This document shows, piece after piece, positions 43,858 through 51,649 of a stretch of DNA of 64,000 nt. Under the pieces are notes generated by a model. That model was not told the origin of the DNA and searched no databases. It saw only the letters and a program-made list of their open reading frames with translations. The translations under genes and the position numbers were made by a program. Each line of letters opens with the position of its first letter. Within the stretch, counting starts at the first letter, position 1. This DNA is from Cernens ardua (GTDB taxonomy: Bacteria; Pseudomonadota; Gammaproteobacteria; Pseudomonadales; Halomonadaceae). The stretch covers positions 186,001-250,000 of the forward strand of contig NZ_JBPCZH010000002.1 of NCBI RefSeq assembly GCF_051251085.1, in the 5' to 3' direction.

Positions 43858-44505
43858 TAGTATCTGCCAGCCTCTTTTTTCAGCTTCAGCACGTAGTTGA
43901 TCATCAGGGTCTACGGCGACGGGATGATCCACCTTTTCCAATAAAGGAAGGTCATTGCGGGAGTCGCTATAGAAGCAGGCGTCCTTCAGGGTGATTTCAG
44001 GGTGCTCTTTTAACCAGGCATCAAGTCGTACTACTTTTCCTTCCCTGAAGCTGGGAATACCCTCAACGCGGCCTGTGTATTTGCCGTCCTGGTCTTCTTC
44101 CATCTCGATTGCAATAAGATCATCGACCCCGAGACGCTCGGCGATAGGGCCAGTCACAAACCGATTGGTCGCTGTAATGATCAATAGATAGTCACCTGCC
44201 TGACGATGTTGCTCCAGCAATGCTTCTGCTTTAGGCAATATCATGGGTTCGATCACGGCGCGCATGAAATCGTGGTGCCATTTATCCAACTGTTGACGTG
44301 ACACATTTGCCAGTGGTTGAAGAGAAAACTCAAGATACTGATTGATATCCAGCGTGCCATTTTCATAGGCATGCAGATATTCATCATTGGCCTTTTTATA
44401 AGCAACTGGATCGACAGCGCCTATCCTGATCAGATAGTCACCCCAGGCGTGATCGCTATCTCCACGTATCAATGTATTATCCAGATCGAAAATGGCCAAA
44501 CGCAC
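43846..44505 (-). CDS. HAD-IB family hydrolase (SerB-like phosphatase)
   Basis: A cytoplasmic HAD phosphatase of 219 residues. Motif I is LAIFDLDNTLIRGDSDHAW (nucleophile Asp and acid/base Asp), motif II LIITATNRF, motif III the Lys in REGKVVRL, and motif IV FYSDSRNDLPLLEKV. This subgroup (HAD-IB, CicA/SerB-like) is often annotated as phosphoserine phosphatase-like; known substrates vary. It is divergent from rppH, an arrangement also found in Pseudomonas (the HAD gene beside rppH). The serine phosphatase role itself is not supported by context. Confidence 0.9.
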   Translation of the reverse strand: MRLAIFDLDNTLIRGDSDHAWGDYLIRIGAVDPVAYKKANDEYLHAYENGTLDINQYLEFSLQPLANVSRQQLDKWHHDFMRAVIEPMILPKAEALLEQHRQAGDYLLIITATNRFVTGPIAERLGVDDLIAIEMEEDQDGKYTGRVEGIPSFREGKVVRLDAWLKEHPEITLKDACFYSDSRNDLPLLEKVDHPVAVDPDDQLRAEAEKRGWQILSLR

Positions 44506-44878
44506 AGTGCTGCTCCTGATGATGGGGGATGATTCACTTTATCTTCACTGAAGATTAGCGACTTCATCCACAATTGATGTGTAGTGTTGTTGTGTAGAAT
44601 TCAAGTGTAATGTGAAAGTGAATTTACACGGAATTCGTAACTACTCCCATGCTTTTCAAAGCTAAATGTGGGAAGTGGTTGAAGGTGTTTAATGCTTTGT
44701 GGAAGAATGTCCCAAGCACGCCATGAATTTTAGCTATAGTACTTATTAAAGGTAAGATTTACAGGTACGATCAACGCTATAATCATGGTAAGCACACCTA
44801 TTCCAATAATATTGCCATATACATGATCCCTTTGGGCTATAAATGTCATGTTTTGGCTTGAAAGTAGAGGTATACACC
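44506..44878. promoter_or_regulatory. Divergent intergenic region HAD hydrolase / rppH
   Basis: These 373 bases hold no supported gene. They must contain promoters for both divergent genes, but I cannot pick a convincing pair. The region has several GT-rich tracts and imperfect dyads (for example near 44640-44680), none strong enough to name. Confidence 0.3.
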
Positions 44879-45361
44879 GTGATCGACCCCGATGGCTTCC
44901 GCCCCAATGTTGGCATTATCATTGCCAATCCCGGCGGCCAGCTGCTCTGGGCAAGACGGTTGGGGCAAGACTCCTGGCAGTTTCCTCAAGGGGGAATAAA
45001 CTCTGGAGAAACGCCACAGCAGGCTCTCTATCGTGAATTGGAAGAAGAGATAGGGCTTTGCGCTCAGGATGTCAGTCTCGTGGCGAGTACGCGTGGCTGG
45101 CTGAGGTACCGGTTACCCAAGCGAATGATACGCACTCATTCAAGGCCTTTGTGTATCGGTCAGAAACAGAAGTGGTTTCTACTTCAGATGCGTTGTAATG
45201 AAAAACGTATCTGTTTTGACTCCACCCCAAAACCGGAGTTTGATGGCTGGCGTTGGGTGAGTTATTGGTATCCGCTCGGGCAAGTGGTATCGTTCAAGCG
45301 TGAGGTATACAGAAAAGCCTTGCAAGAGCTGGCTCCACGTTTGCAGCAGCTGTCCAAATAA
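44879..45361 (+). CDS. rppH: RNA pyrophosphohydrolase RppH
   Basis: RppH removes pyrophosphate from the 5' end of mRNA and triggers RNase E decay. The protein has 160 residues (E. coli 176). It begins VIDPDGFRPNVGIIIANPGGQLLWARR, and the Nudix box is GGINSGETPQQALYRELEEEIGL (residues about 38-60). RGWLRYRLPKRMI and QKQKWFLLQM follow. The start is GTG 44879, because the conserved IDPDGFRPNVG begins there and AGAGG lies 8 nt upstream; an ATG at 44843 would add a non-conserved 12 residues. In relatives ptsP lies between rppH and lgt; here it is missing from the locus. Confidence 0.96.
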   Translation: MIDPDGFRPNVGIIIANPGGQLLWARRLGQDSWQFPQGGINSGETPQQALYRELEEEIGLCAQDVSLVASTRGWLRYRLPKRMIRTHSRPLCIGQKQKWFLLQMRCNEKRICFDSTPKPEFDGWRWVSYWYPLGQVVSFKREVYRKALQELAPRLQQLSK

Positions 45362-45779
45362 AAAGGCTGAGCGGCAATGTATGCCGTCTATTTTGGCCTT
45401 CTTGAATCGTACCAGGGATAAACGCGAGTCAGGCACCTCGTCACTCGAGGCGGGGATGTCTGCTTGTGTACAATTTTGCTCTATCGTCCTGCTTTTAACG
45501 GGTCGTGATTCATCCTGTGTGCAGATTGCCTTTTTCATGTTGGCACATCGCTTTATCCCCTTCCTGAAGTCAAAATATACCTCCCTGCACTTTCGACGCT
45601 CGCCAACACGATTGAACCCTCGTAGAATAGAGTTGCCGCCATTTTAATAGAAGTGCTTTGGTCAGGTTTACATTCGGATTCGGATTTGGATTTGATCAAG
45701 GAAGTAACTTTTGGCACTTCGAAAAGCGTCTGTATTCCATGTGTAAAGGCATGCAGAGCAGGAAGGAGATCCACAGCGT
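45362..45779 (+). other. Intergenic region rppH-lgt (site of missing ptsP)
   Basis: No gene is supported in 418 bases. Immediately after rppH, AAGGC (45363-45367) and GCCTT (45396-45400) enclose a hairpin CGGCA-ATGTA-TGCCG (45372-45386); this may end rppH. A 115-codon frame at 45300-45647 begins inside rppH and lacks an SD. A short hexanucleotide-like repeat (TTCGGA/TTTGGA) occurs at about 45672-45693. AAGGAG at 45763-45768 is the SD of lgt. Confidence 0.4.
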
Positions 45780-46607
45780 ATGTTGCATTACCCCCATTTT
45801 GATCCGGTACTCGTCCGAATCGGCCCATTGGCAGTACATTGGTATGGCATTATGTACATGATCGGCTTCGTGGGCGCCTGGTTTCTAGCGAGGCACCGCG
45901 CTTATCGCATCGGATTATCCCGCGATGATGTAGGCGACATGATATTTTATGGCGCACTGGGCGTCGTGTTGGGGGGGCGCATAGGGTACGTTCTCTTTTA
46001 CGGTGAGAGCTTCTTTGACCGTAATCCGCTTTGGGTCTTCAAGGTATGGGACGGAGGCATGAGCTTCCACGGAGGCCTGATTGGTGTACTGGTCGCTGCC
46101 TATGTTTTTGCTCGTCGACACAAGTTGCAATGGGTGCGCTTATTGGACTTTATCGCCCCCATCGTACCCATTGGATTGGGCGCCGGGCGTATCGGTAACT
46201 TTATCAATCAGGAACTCCCCGGGCGTATCAGCCACTTGCCATGGGCCATTGATTATCCCAAATACGGACCCGAGCCACGTCATCCTTCCGCTATCTATCA
46301 GTTCTTGACCGAAGGTGTTCTTCTTTTCACCATCCTGTGGATTGTCTCGCTTAAACCGCGCAAGCGTGGCTTGATATCAGGCCTCTTCATGCTGCTGTAC
46401 GGTTGTTTTCGCTTTTTCACTGAATTCTTCCGTGAGCCGGACCCACAGTTGGGGTTCGTCGCCTTCGGATGGATGACGATGGGGCAGGTGTTATGTATTC
46501 CGATGATTATTATTGGAGCAGCGATCATTGCGTGGTCACGCAAGCAGCCTGTCGAATATCCCGTCGTCTCCGCGGCTGAATTATCCTCCACGCAGGCTAC
46601 CCGGTAA
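45780..46607 (+). CDS. lgt: Prolipoprotein diacylglyceryl transferase
   Basis: Lgt attaches diacylglycerol to the lipobox cysteine of prolipoproteins in the inner membrane, the first step of lipoprotein maturation. The protein has 275 residues and seven predicted helices. Family motifs are VHWYGIMYMIGF, GGMSFHGGLIGVL (essential His) and GLGAGRIGNFINQELPGR (about 46170), followed by HPSAIYQFLTEG and FREPDPQLG. AAGGAG is 11 nt before ATG 45780, slightly long. thyA follows after 40 bp and folA after a further 17 bp, forming the lgt-thyA-folA operon known in relatives. Confidence 0.97.
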   Translation: MLHYPHFDPVLVRIGPLAVHWYGIMYMIGFVGAWFLARHRAYRIGLSRDDVGDMIFYGALGVVLGGRIGYVLFYGESFFDRNPLWVFKVWDGGMSFHGGLIGVLVAAYVFARRHKLQWVRLLDFIAPIVPIGLGAGRIGNFINQELPGRISHLPWAIDYPKYGPEPRHPSAIYQFLTEGVLLFTILWIVSLKPRKRGLISGLFMLLYGCFRFFTEFFREPDPQLGFVAFGWMTMGQVLCIPMIIIGAAIIAWSRKQPVEYPVVSAAELSSTQATR

Positions 46608-46647
46608 GCGGTGCGTACGCCATACATTTGAGTAACGGAATTTTATC

Positions 46648-47442
46648 ATGAGACCCTATCTTGATCTTCTCCAGACAGTACTGGACAAGGGGACAACCAA
46701 AACGGATAGAACCGGTGTAGGGACGCGTAGTATTTTTGGTCATCAGATGCGCTTTGATTTATCGGAAGGATTTCCGCTGGTAACCACGAAAAAGCTGCAT
46801 TTACGTTCAATCATCCACGAACTCTTGTGGTTCCTGAAAGGGGATACCAATATCGCCTATTTGAAGGAAAATGGTGTTCGTATCTGGGATGAATGGGCAG
46901 ACGAAAACGGCGATTTAGGTCCAGTGTATGGCTATCAGTGGCGCAGTTGGCCGGCACCTGACGGAAGCCATGTGGACCAGATCAGCAAGGTTGTTGAATC
47001 GATCCAGAAAACGCCGGATTCACGTCGTCTGATCGTCTCTGCATGGAACCCTGCGCTTGTCGATGAGATGGCTCTCCCTCCGTGCCACGCTCTTTTCCAG
47101 TTTTATGTGGCAGATGGCAAGCTTTCCTGTCAGCTTTATCAGCGCAGTGCCGATATTTTCCTTGGCGTTCCTTTCAATATTGCGAGCTATGCGTTGCTGA
47201 CGCATATGGTGGCGCAAGTCTGTGATCTTGAAGTAGGGGATTTCGTCCACTCTCTTGGTGATGCGCATCTTTACCTGAACCACCTTGAACAGGCGGAAGA
47301 GCAACTCAAGCGTGAACCTCGCCCGCTACCGCGTTTGGTCCTCAACCCGGAAGTCAAAAATCTGTTCGATTTTCGTTTCGAAGATATCGCGATCGAAGGG
47401 TATGATCCTCACCCGCATATCAAGGCCCCTGTGGCTGTTTAA
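46648..47442 (+). CDS. thyA: Thymidylate synthase
   Basis: ThyA methylates dUMP to dTMP using methylene-tetrahydrofolate, leaving dihydrofolate. The protein is 264 residues, identical in length to E. coli ThyA. Visible sites are TDRTGVGTRSIFGHQMRFDL (phosphate-binding Arg), IWDEWADENGDLGPVYGYQWR, the catalytic Cys in LPPCHALFQFYV (about 47080), and QRSADIFLGVPFNIASYA. It precedes folA, whose product regenerates tetrahydrofolate, so the operon couples the two reactions. Confidence 0.98.
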   Translation: MRPYLDLLQTVLDKGTTKTDRTGVGTRSIFGHQMRFDLSEGFPLVTTKKLHLRSIIHELLWFLKGDTNIAYLKENGVRIWDEWADENGDLGPVYGYQWRSWPAPDGSHVDQISKVVESIQKTPDSRRLIVSAWNPALVDEMALPPCHALFQFYVADGKLSCQLYQRSADIFLGVPFNIASYALLTHMVAQVCDLEVGDFVHSLGDAHLYLNHLEQAEEQLKREPRPLPRLVLNPEVKNLFDFRFEDIAIEGYDPHPHIKAPVAV

Positions 47443-47459
47443 TTCCGGAGCTTCAGACC

Positions 47460-47993
47460 ATGGCTGTCAGTATTTCAATGATTGCTGCTCTTTCCACCAA
47501 TCGTGTCATAGGTGTAGAGGGCAAGTTGCCCTGGTATCTGCCCGAAGATCTTAAATTCTTCAAAACGGTTACCAGTCACAAGCCTGTTATCATGGGGCGT
47601 GCGACCTTTGATTCGATCGGGAAACCGTTGCCCAATCGTTTTAACATCGTCATTACTCGTAACCCGGATTTTTCACATCCGGGCGTGCGTATCAGCCCCT
47701 CACTTCCCGAAGCGCTTGAAATGGCTAAGGGGCATGCCGAAATCGACGGTATCGATGAGGTCATGGTAATCGGAGGTGGGCAGATTTATGCTGCGGCAAT
47801 GCCCTACGCGGATCATCTTTATCTGACACGCGTTGATGTCGACATTGAGGGAGATACTTTTTTCCCCGAGTTCAATACGAATGAATGGTCACTGGCTGAA
47901 TCCATTCAGGGATCGCCGACAGAGCATCAACCCTCATATCGATTTGAGCGCTATGATCGTGTGGGCAAGCGGCATCAAGGCACGGTCGAATAA
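47460..47993 (+). CDS. folA: Dihydrofolate reductase
   Basis: FolA reduces dihydrofolate to tetrahydrofolate with NADPH and is the trimethoprim target. The protein has 177 residues (E. coli 159). MIAALSTNRVIGVEGKLPWYLPEDLKFFK carries the Met20-type loop, with the substrate-binding Asp replaced in position by Glu-Asp (PEDLKFF). HKPVIMGRATFDSIGKPLPNR and EVMVIGGGQIYAAAMPYADHLYLT bind NADPH. GGAG lies 9 nt before ATG 47460, which is 17 nt after the thyA stop. The C-terminal ten residues form a polar tail beyond the fold. Confidence 0.96.
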   Translation: MAVSISMIAALSTNRVIGVEGKLPWYLPEDLKFFKTVTSHKPVIMGRATFDSIGKPLPNRFNIVITRNPDFSHPGVRISPSLPEALEMAKGHAEIDGIDEVMVIGGGQIYAAAMPYADHLYLTRVDVDIEGDTFFPEFNTNEWSLAESIQGSPTEHQPSYRFERYDRVGKRHQGTVE

Positions 47994-48507
47994 GCCGGGT
48001 TTTCATGCATTTGCAGCCACACCGCATGTGCATAGAAGCATATAAACACCGCCTGGAAAGGGCATTTTGGTGTTGAATGCTTGAGCACAGGGGAATCGAC
48101 ATTTATCCTATGTCTATAGGATCAAGCGTTCGGAATATTCTATGCTTGTAAAATCCGCATCCTGTAAAATGCCATTATGCGGAAAATAATCTGTATTTGC
48201 TCAAGGTCGTTATGTAGGCGGCCTGACAGGCACTACTGAACCCATTCGTTAATGATTAATGATTGGTGATGAGGTTCAGAGTCCATTTTGATAAAGGAGC
48301 GCAATATTGGCATTTCGTTTCCTTTATCTGTAAGTGTTCATTACGCGTTGTGATCAGTCTTGCTGTTTTCGACCAAGTGTATTCAGTGAGGTGCATAACC
48401 TGATGCGCTTTGTACAAACGCTATATTCGTAAAAGTGTGCTAACAAAACGTATGGGGTTGTGCGTTGATAATAAATAAACCATTTGCAGTAACCGGGGGC
48501 AGTCAAG
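47994..48507 (+). other. Intergenic region folA to FinO-domain gene
   Basis: No gene is supported in 514 bases. A dyad AACACC ... GGTGTT near 48045-48075 with an inner GCC/GGGC stem may end the folA transcript. A perfect 7-bp stem with GTCT loop (ATCCTAT/ATAGGAT, 48105-48122) and another 7-bp dyad (TCCGCAT 48154-48160, ATGCGGA 48177-48183) follow. An SD-like AAGGAG at about 48294 is not followed by a usable start, except a TTG with eight codons. Confidence 0.4.
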
Positions 48508-49371
48508 GTGGCTGATCTGCTTGAAACGCTGATCGAATCTCTCGATCGTAACTCTGAGCGTGTCCTGAGCCAACTGGCGCAGGCAACGCAGCATATTCAC
48601 TCCTTGCAGGAAGAGAACGCTGCTCTTCGTCAACAACTGCAACAGTTACAATCTCGTCAGGCAGCAGGTACATACACTGCGGCGGAACCTCGGCGTGTGG
48701 ATACAGTAAGCTCTGTTGCCCATGCGGTAGAGGATACAGATGCGTCCAGTTGTTCACCTGATCATCTGCCAACGACACAGAATCTGTCGGCCTCCCCGCA
48801 GGTGCAGTCTGAACATAAGGGCTATTCAGATAATGCCCTTTCCCGAGAGAGAACTTCAACATCCATGGGTGAAGGGGAAGGTTCCCGATTACCCTCAGAA
48901 CAAGAACATTCTGAAGATATGAGCGAAATTAGCGATCCGGCAACTATCCCGTCTGAAGAAGCTCCTGCATCGGGAGCTTCCATTTCGAAAGAACAACCTC
49001 CTTCACCACAGGCATTGCTCAAAGAGTGGTACAAGCGTTACCCCAACGCTTTCTTCAAAGCCCATACGCATCCGTTAAAAGTCGGGATTCACAAGGATTT
49101 GATCGAACGTGAACCCTGGTCTTCCAAGCTGATTCGTAGGGCACTGGCCAATTATGTGAATCTTCCTCGTTATCTGAAATCCGTACGGGTTGGGGTGACG
49201 CGGGTCGATCTCGACGGTCAGCCTGCTGGCGATATCGGCGAAGATGATGTTCGGCATGCGCGAGAACAGCTTGATCTGTTGCAAAAAAGGCGCGCCGAGC
49301 GCGAAGAACGTCACGCTGCCGAGCGGATGAACCGCAAGCTTGCACAATTGAACGAGCGCCTCGGCCACTAA
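48508..49371 (+). CDS. FinO/ProQ-domain RNA-binding protein with coiled-coil N-terminus
   Basis: This protein has 287 residues. Residues about 170-260 form a FinO/ProQ domain: LLKEWYKRYPNAFFKAHTHPLKVGIHKDL, then SSKLIRRALANYVNLPRYLKSVRVGVTRVDLDGQPAG and the helix DDVRHAREQLDLL. Such domains bind structured RNA and sRNA-mRNA duplexes. Unlike E. coli ProQ, whose FinO domain is N-terminal, here it is C-terminal. The first 50 residues are a likely coiled coil (LLETLIESLDRN to LRQQLQQLQSRQ), and residues 55-165 are a Ser/Glu-rich disordered linker. The tail after 260 is a charged helix (KRRAEREERHAAERMNRKLAQLNERL). The start is GTG 48508, with GGGGG about 10 nt upstream. It appears monocistronic. 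Confidence 0.85.
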   Translation: MADLLETLIESLDRNSERVLSQLAQATQHIHSLQEENAALRQQLQQLQSRQAAGTYTAAEPRRVDTVSSVAHAVEDTDASSCSPDHLPTTQNLSASPQVQSEHKGYSDNALSRERTSTSMGEGEGSRLPSEQEHSEDMSEISDPATIPSEEAPASGASISKEQPPSPQALLKEWYKRYPNAFFKAHTHPLKVGIHKDLIEREPWSSKLIRRALANYVNLPRYLKSVRVGVTRVDLDGQPAGDIGEDDVRHAREQLDLLQKRRAEREERHAAERMNRKLAQLNERLGH

Positions 49372-49959
49372 ATATGGCATAATGGCCGGGAAATAGTTGT
49401 CCTGCTAACTTTCTGGCGTGCCAAGCTCACGTGTCTGTGCATCCCGATAGGCAATTTATCCCATGTTTAGCTATAGTCATGTTTATCTATAGTTAGCCAT
49501 GTTGAGGCACTGAGGGCTGAAGGGCTACTGGTCCTCGTACTTGATGAAGCTGGCGGAACCCTTGCATACGGCACTCTAAATCGCTGTCTTTTATCGTATT
49601 CAATCAAGGTTGAGCGAGCCGTTTGCTCTCGTGGACGGGTTATTGGCAATCTGCCCAGGCTAACTCCAAGGCTGAAAAGGGCTTCCTTCAGAGCCTGGCT
49701 CGGCAACGCTTGATAAAAAGCCGTGCCTGAAACTGGCAAAGGGAAATGCTCTAACGGCTGCACGAATGTGGGGAGCTGTAGAGCTATACTGGGCAATGTA
49801 ACGCACCCTTGTCCAATGGCTTCGCCCGAACAGCGGAGGGAGTTCTTCAAATTATGTCCCATGAAGAATGATTGTCATTGCCCAATGTTTTTGGGCGGCG
49901 TGGGAAATTTACCCGATATTTTTGCATGGGCAGTTGGCTGTTAAGGAGTTTTCTTCTGC
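49372..49959 (+). other. 588-bp gap before aaeX with 16-bp tandem repeat
   Basis: No gene is supported. CATGTTTAGCTATAGT (49462-49477) is followed directly by CATGTTTATCTATAGT (49478-49493), and a third partial CATGTT follows at 49498. Open frames exist on both strands (minus 49467-49862, plus 49723-49944), but none has an SD or a recognisable fold. In E. coli the LysR-type regulator gene aaeR lies here; I find no intact aaeR, and any remnant is too decayed to name. AAGGAG 11 nt before 49960 is the aaeX SD. Confidence 0.4.
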
Positions 49960-50181
49960 ATGTACCTTCATGAATTGTCCTGGAACGGTGTCTATTTCAG
50001 CCCGATGATTGTTTACGCCATCATCAGCCTGGTTATTTCCCTTGCTCTTCGAATATTGATTTACAAGCTGCCTATTGGTCGTTTTATTCTTCAGGAAGCG
50101 TGGTTTGATGTGGCTCTTTTCATGTGTGTGTTGGTGGGAATTAATTATTTGGCGATCTATACCCCTTCCTTTTTGTCCTGA
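49960..50181 (+). CDS. aaeX: AaeX-like DUF1656 small membrane protein
   Basis: A 73-residue inner-membrane protein with two hydrophobic helices, of the DUF1656 family. It opens LHELSWNGVYFSPMIVYAIISL, with family residues ELxxxGVYFSP, and the second helix is AWFDVALFMCVLVGINYLAIY. It accompanies the AaeA/AaeB efflux pair; its function is unknown. AAGGAG lies 11 nt upstream of the ATG. The gap to aaeA is 15 bp, so they are co-transcribed. Confidence 0.93.
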   Translation: MYLHELSWNGVYFSPMIVYAIISLVISLALRILIYKLPIGRFILQEAWFDVALFMCVLVGINYLAIYTPSFLS

Positions 50182-50196
50182 ATACGGTGATTTTTG

Positions 50197-51282
50197 ATGC
50201 GAACTCTAGCTCGACTGATTTTTACCTTTATCATGCTGGCGATTGCTGTCACCGCAGGTATCTGGATCTGGAAATACTATCAATACACTCCATGGACACG
50301 TGATGGCCGTGTTCGAGCTGATGTCATTACCATCGCACCTGATGTGTCTGGTTGGATTACGCAATTGAATGTGGCTGATAACACCTGGGTAAATACAGGT
50401 GATGTTATTTTCAGGATAGACTCCGCGCGTTACAAGGCGGCATTGGATCAGGCAAAAGCACAGGCAATGGAAGCCAAAATTACCTGGCAGCGGAGTCAGT
50501 CCGATTACCAACGCCGCCTGCAGCTTTCAAGCCAGTCGATTTCCCGTGAAGCTCTTGAAACCTATCAATTGAATGCCGCTGCTGCATACGCGACTTATCA
50601 AGCGGATCAGGCTGCTGTCGAAACCGCTCAAATCAACCTGGATCGTACAGTGTATCGTGCACCCTATTCGGGCTATGTCGTGAACCTGGCATTGCGACAG
50701 GGTGATTATGTCTCCAAAGGAGTGGCTGATCTATCCCTCATTCGCGCCGATTCATTCTATGTTACCGGTTACTTTGAAGAGACAAAAATTCCCAGTATTC
50801 GTCCGGGCATGAAAGCCGATATCTGGCTGATGAGTGGCAACAAGCGCTTGCAAGGGCATGTGGTCAGTATTGGACGGGGTATCTCGAATGATGATGCTTC
50901 TGCAGGGAATGAGCACCTGCCCAATGTGGCCCCGAGCTTCACGTGGGTACGCCTGGCGCAACGTATCCCTGTCGATGTTGTGTTTGATGCGGTGCCCAAA
51001 GATGTCATCCTGAGTTCAGGGATGACAGCAACGGTGCGTATCGTGCAACCGAAGCAACATCGAAACCAGTATTATAACAGCAATGTAACGCGGGGTACTT
51101 CCAGTAAAGATGCGACCCCTGAAGAAACCGTTGCTCCATCTACCACCACACACAATACTTCTGATGGTGTCAATCAGGGGGGTGGAAGTGGTCAGTCACC
51201 TTATCGTGTTGTGAACCCAAATAATTCCACCGGTTCGCCATCAGCCAACAGCGATGCCATTCAGCCAGCTACTCAAGGCTAA
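50197..51282 (+). CDS. aaeA: AaeA-type membrane fusion protein (HlyD family)
   Basis: This periplasmic adaptor, anchored by an N-terminal helix (LARLIFTFIMLAIAVTAGIWIW), connects the AaeB inner-membrane component to outer-membrane export; AaeAB exports aromatic carboxylates such as p-hydroxybenzoate in E. coli. The protein has 361 residues (E. coli AaeA 310). Marks are TRDGRVRADVITIAPDVSGWI, a coiled-coil hairpin (residues about 85-140), and YRAPYSGYVVNLALRQGDYVSKG. The last 70 residues form a Ser/Thr/Asn/Gly-rich tail not found in E. coli AaeA. ATG 50197 has GGTGA 6 nt upstream; the preceding TTG is less likely. A 367-bp gap separates it from aaeB. Confidence 0.9.
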   Translation: MRTLARLIFTFIMLAIAVTAGIWIWKYYQYTPWTRDGRVRADVITIAPDVSGWITQLNVADNTWVNTGDVIFRIDSARYKAALDQAKAQAMEAKITWQRSQSDYQRRLQLSSQSISREALETYQLNAAAAYATYQADQAAVETAQINLDRTVYRAPYSGYVVNLALRQGDYVSKGVADLSLIRADSFYVTGYFEETKIPSIRPGMKADIWLMSGNKRLQGHVVSIGRGISNDDASAGNEHLPNVAPSFTWVRLAQRIPVDVVFDAVPKDVILSSGMTATVRIVQPKQHRNQYYNSNVTRGTSSKDATPEETVAPSTTTHNTSDGVNQGGGSGQSPYRVVNPNNSTGSPSANSDAIQPATQG

Positions 51283-51288
51283 GGCATC

Positions 51289-51546
51289 ATGTTTGATGTT
51301 ATATTCAGTTCGATACTGACGGTCACTGGGGCGATGTATCTGCTTCAGATGCTTCTCCTGCCATTTAGTCCTGGATACTCGCAGGGCAGCTCTTTTCGCC
51401 ATCTCTCTCAGCGGGGGGTAGGAATGATATCTACCACCTGCCCAAGGCGAGGGCCATTCTGGTGTATTTCGAAAAATCTTTCTGAAGTACCAATGTATCT
51501 GTCTGAAGTACCAATGTATCCGATAGAAGGGGAGATATTGCATTGA
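51289..51546 (+). CDS. Uncertain small ORF between aaeA and aaeB
   Basis: An 85-codon frame begins 6 nt after the aaeA stop, with AAGG 4 nt upstream of its ATG. The first 30 residues (MFDVIFSSILTVTGAMYLLQ and following) would make one membrane helix. The rest is Pro/Ser/Arg-rich and unlike known proteins. Near its end a 21-base tandem repeat (51481-51501 and 51502-51522) encodes LSEVPMY twice. Position within the operon favours translation, but composition is unconvincing and no family is recognised. It may be a chance frame in an expanded intergenic region; in E. coli aaeA and aaeB are nearly contiguous. Confidence 0.25.
   Translation: MFDVIFSSILTVTGAMYLLQMLLLPFSPGYSQGSSFRHLSQRGVGMISTTCPRRGPFWCISKNLSEVPMYLSEVPMYPIEGEILH
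51481..51522 (+). repeat. 21-bp tandem repeat, two copies
   Basis: Two adjacent 21-base units (51481-51501 and 51502-51522) differ at one position near their ends (CTG versus CCG). Each begins TCTGAAGTACCAATGTAT. The unit length is a multiple of three, so it keeps the small frame between aaeA and aaeB open. Confidence 0.85.
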
Positions 51547-51649
51547 TAATATTATCGGCCCTTTTACCGTTGAATAGCCATATGTTGTTTACATGCTTTC
51601 ATGGCATGTTTGAGCCAGTAGTGTCGATTAACTTCGGGAGTAAGTGGAA

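Noticed and set aside
45300..45647. 115-codon frame between rppH and lgt
   Set aside because: It starts inside rppH in another frame, has no SD and no recognisable product.
49467..49862. Minus-strand frame of 131 codons before aaeX, considered as a LysR (AaeR) remnant
   Set aside because: No SD, no helix-turn-helix and no convincing LysR motif in any frame. I could not support a pseudogene call.
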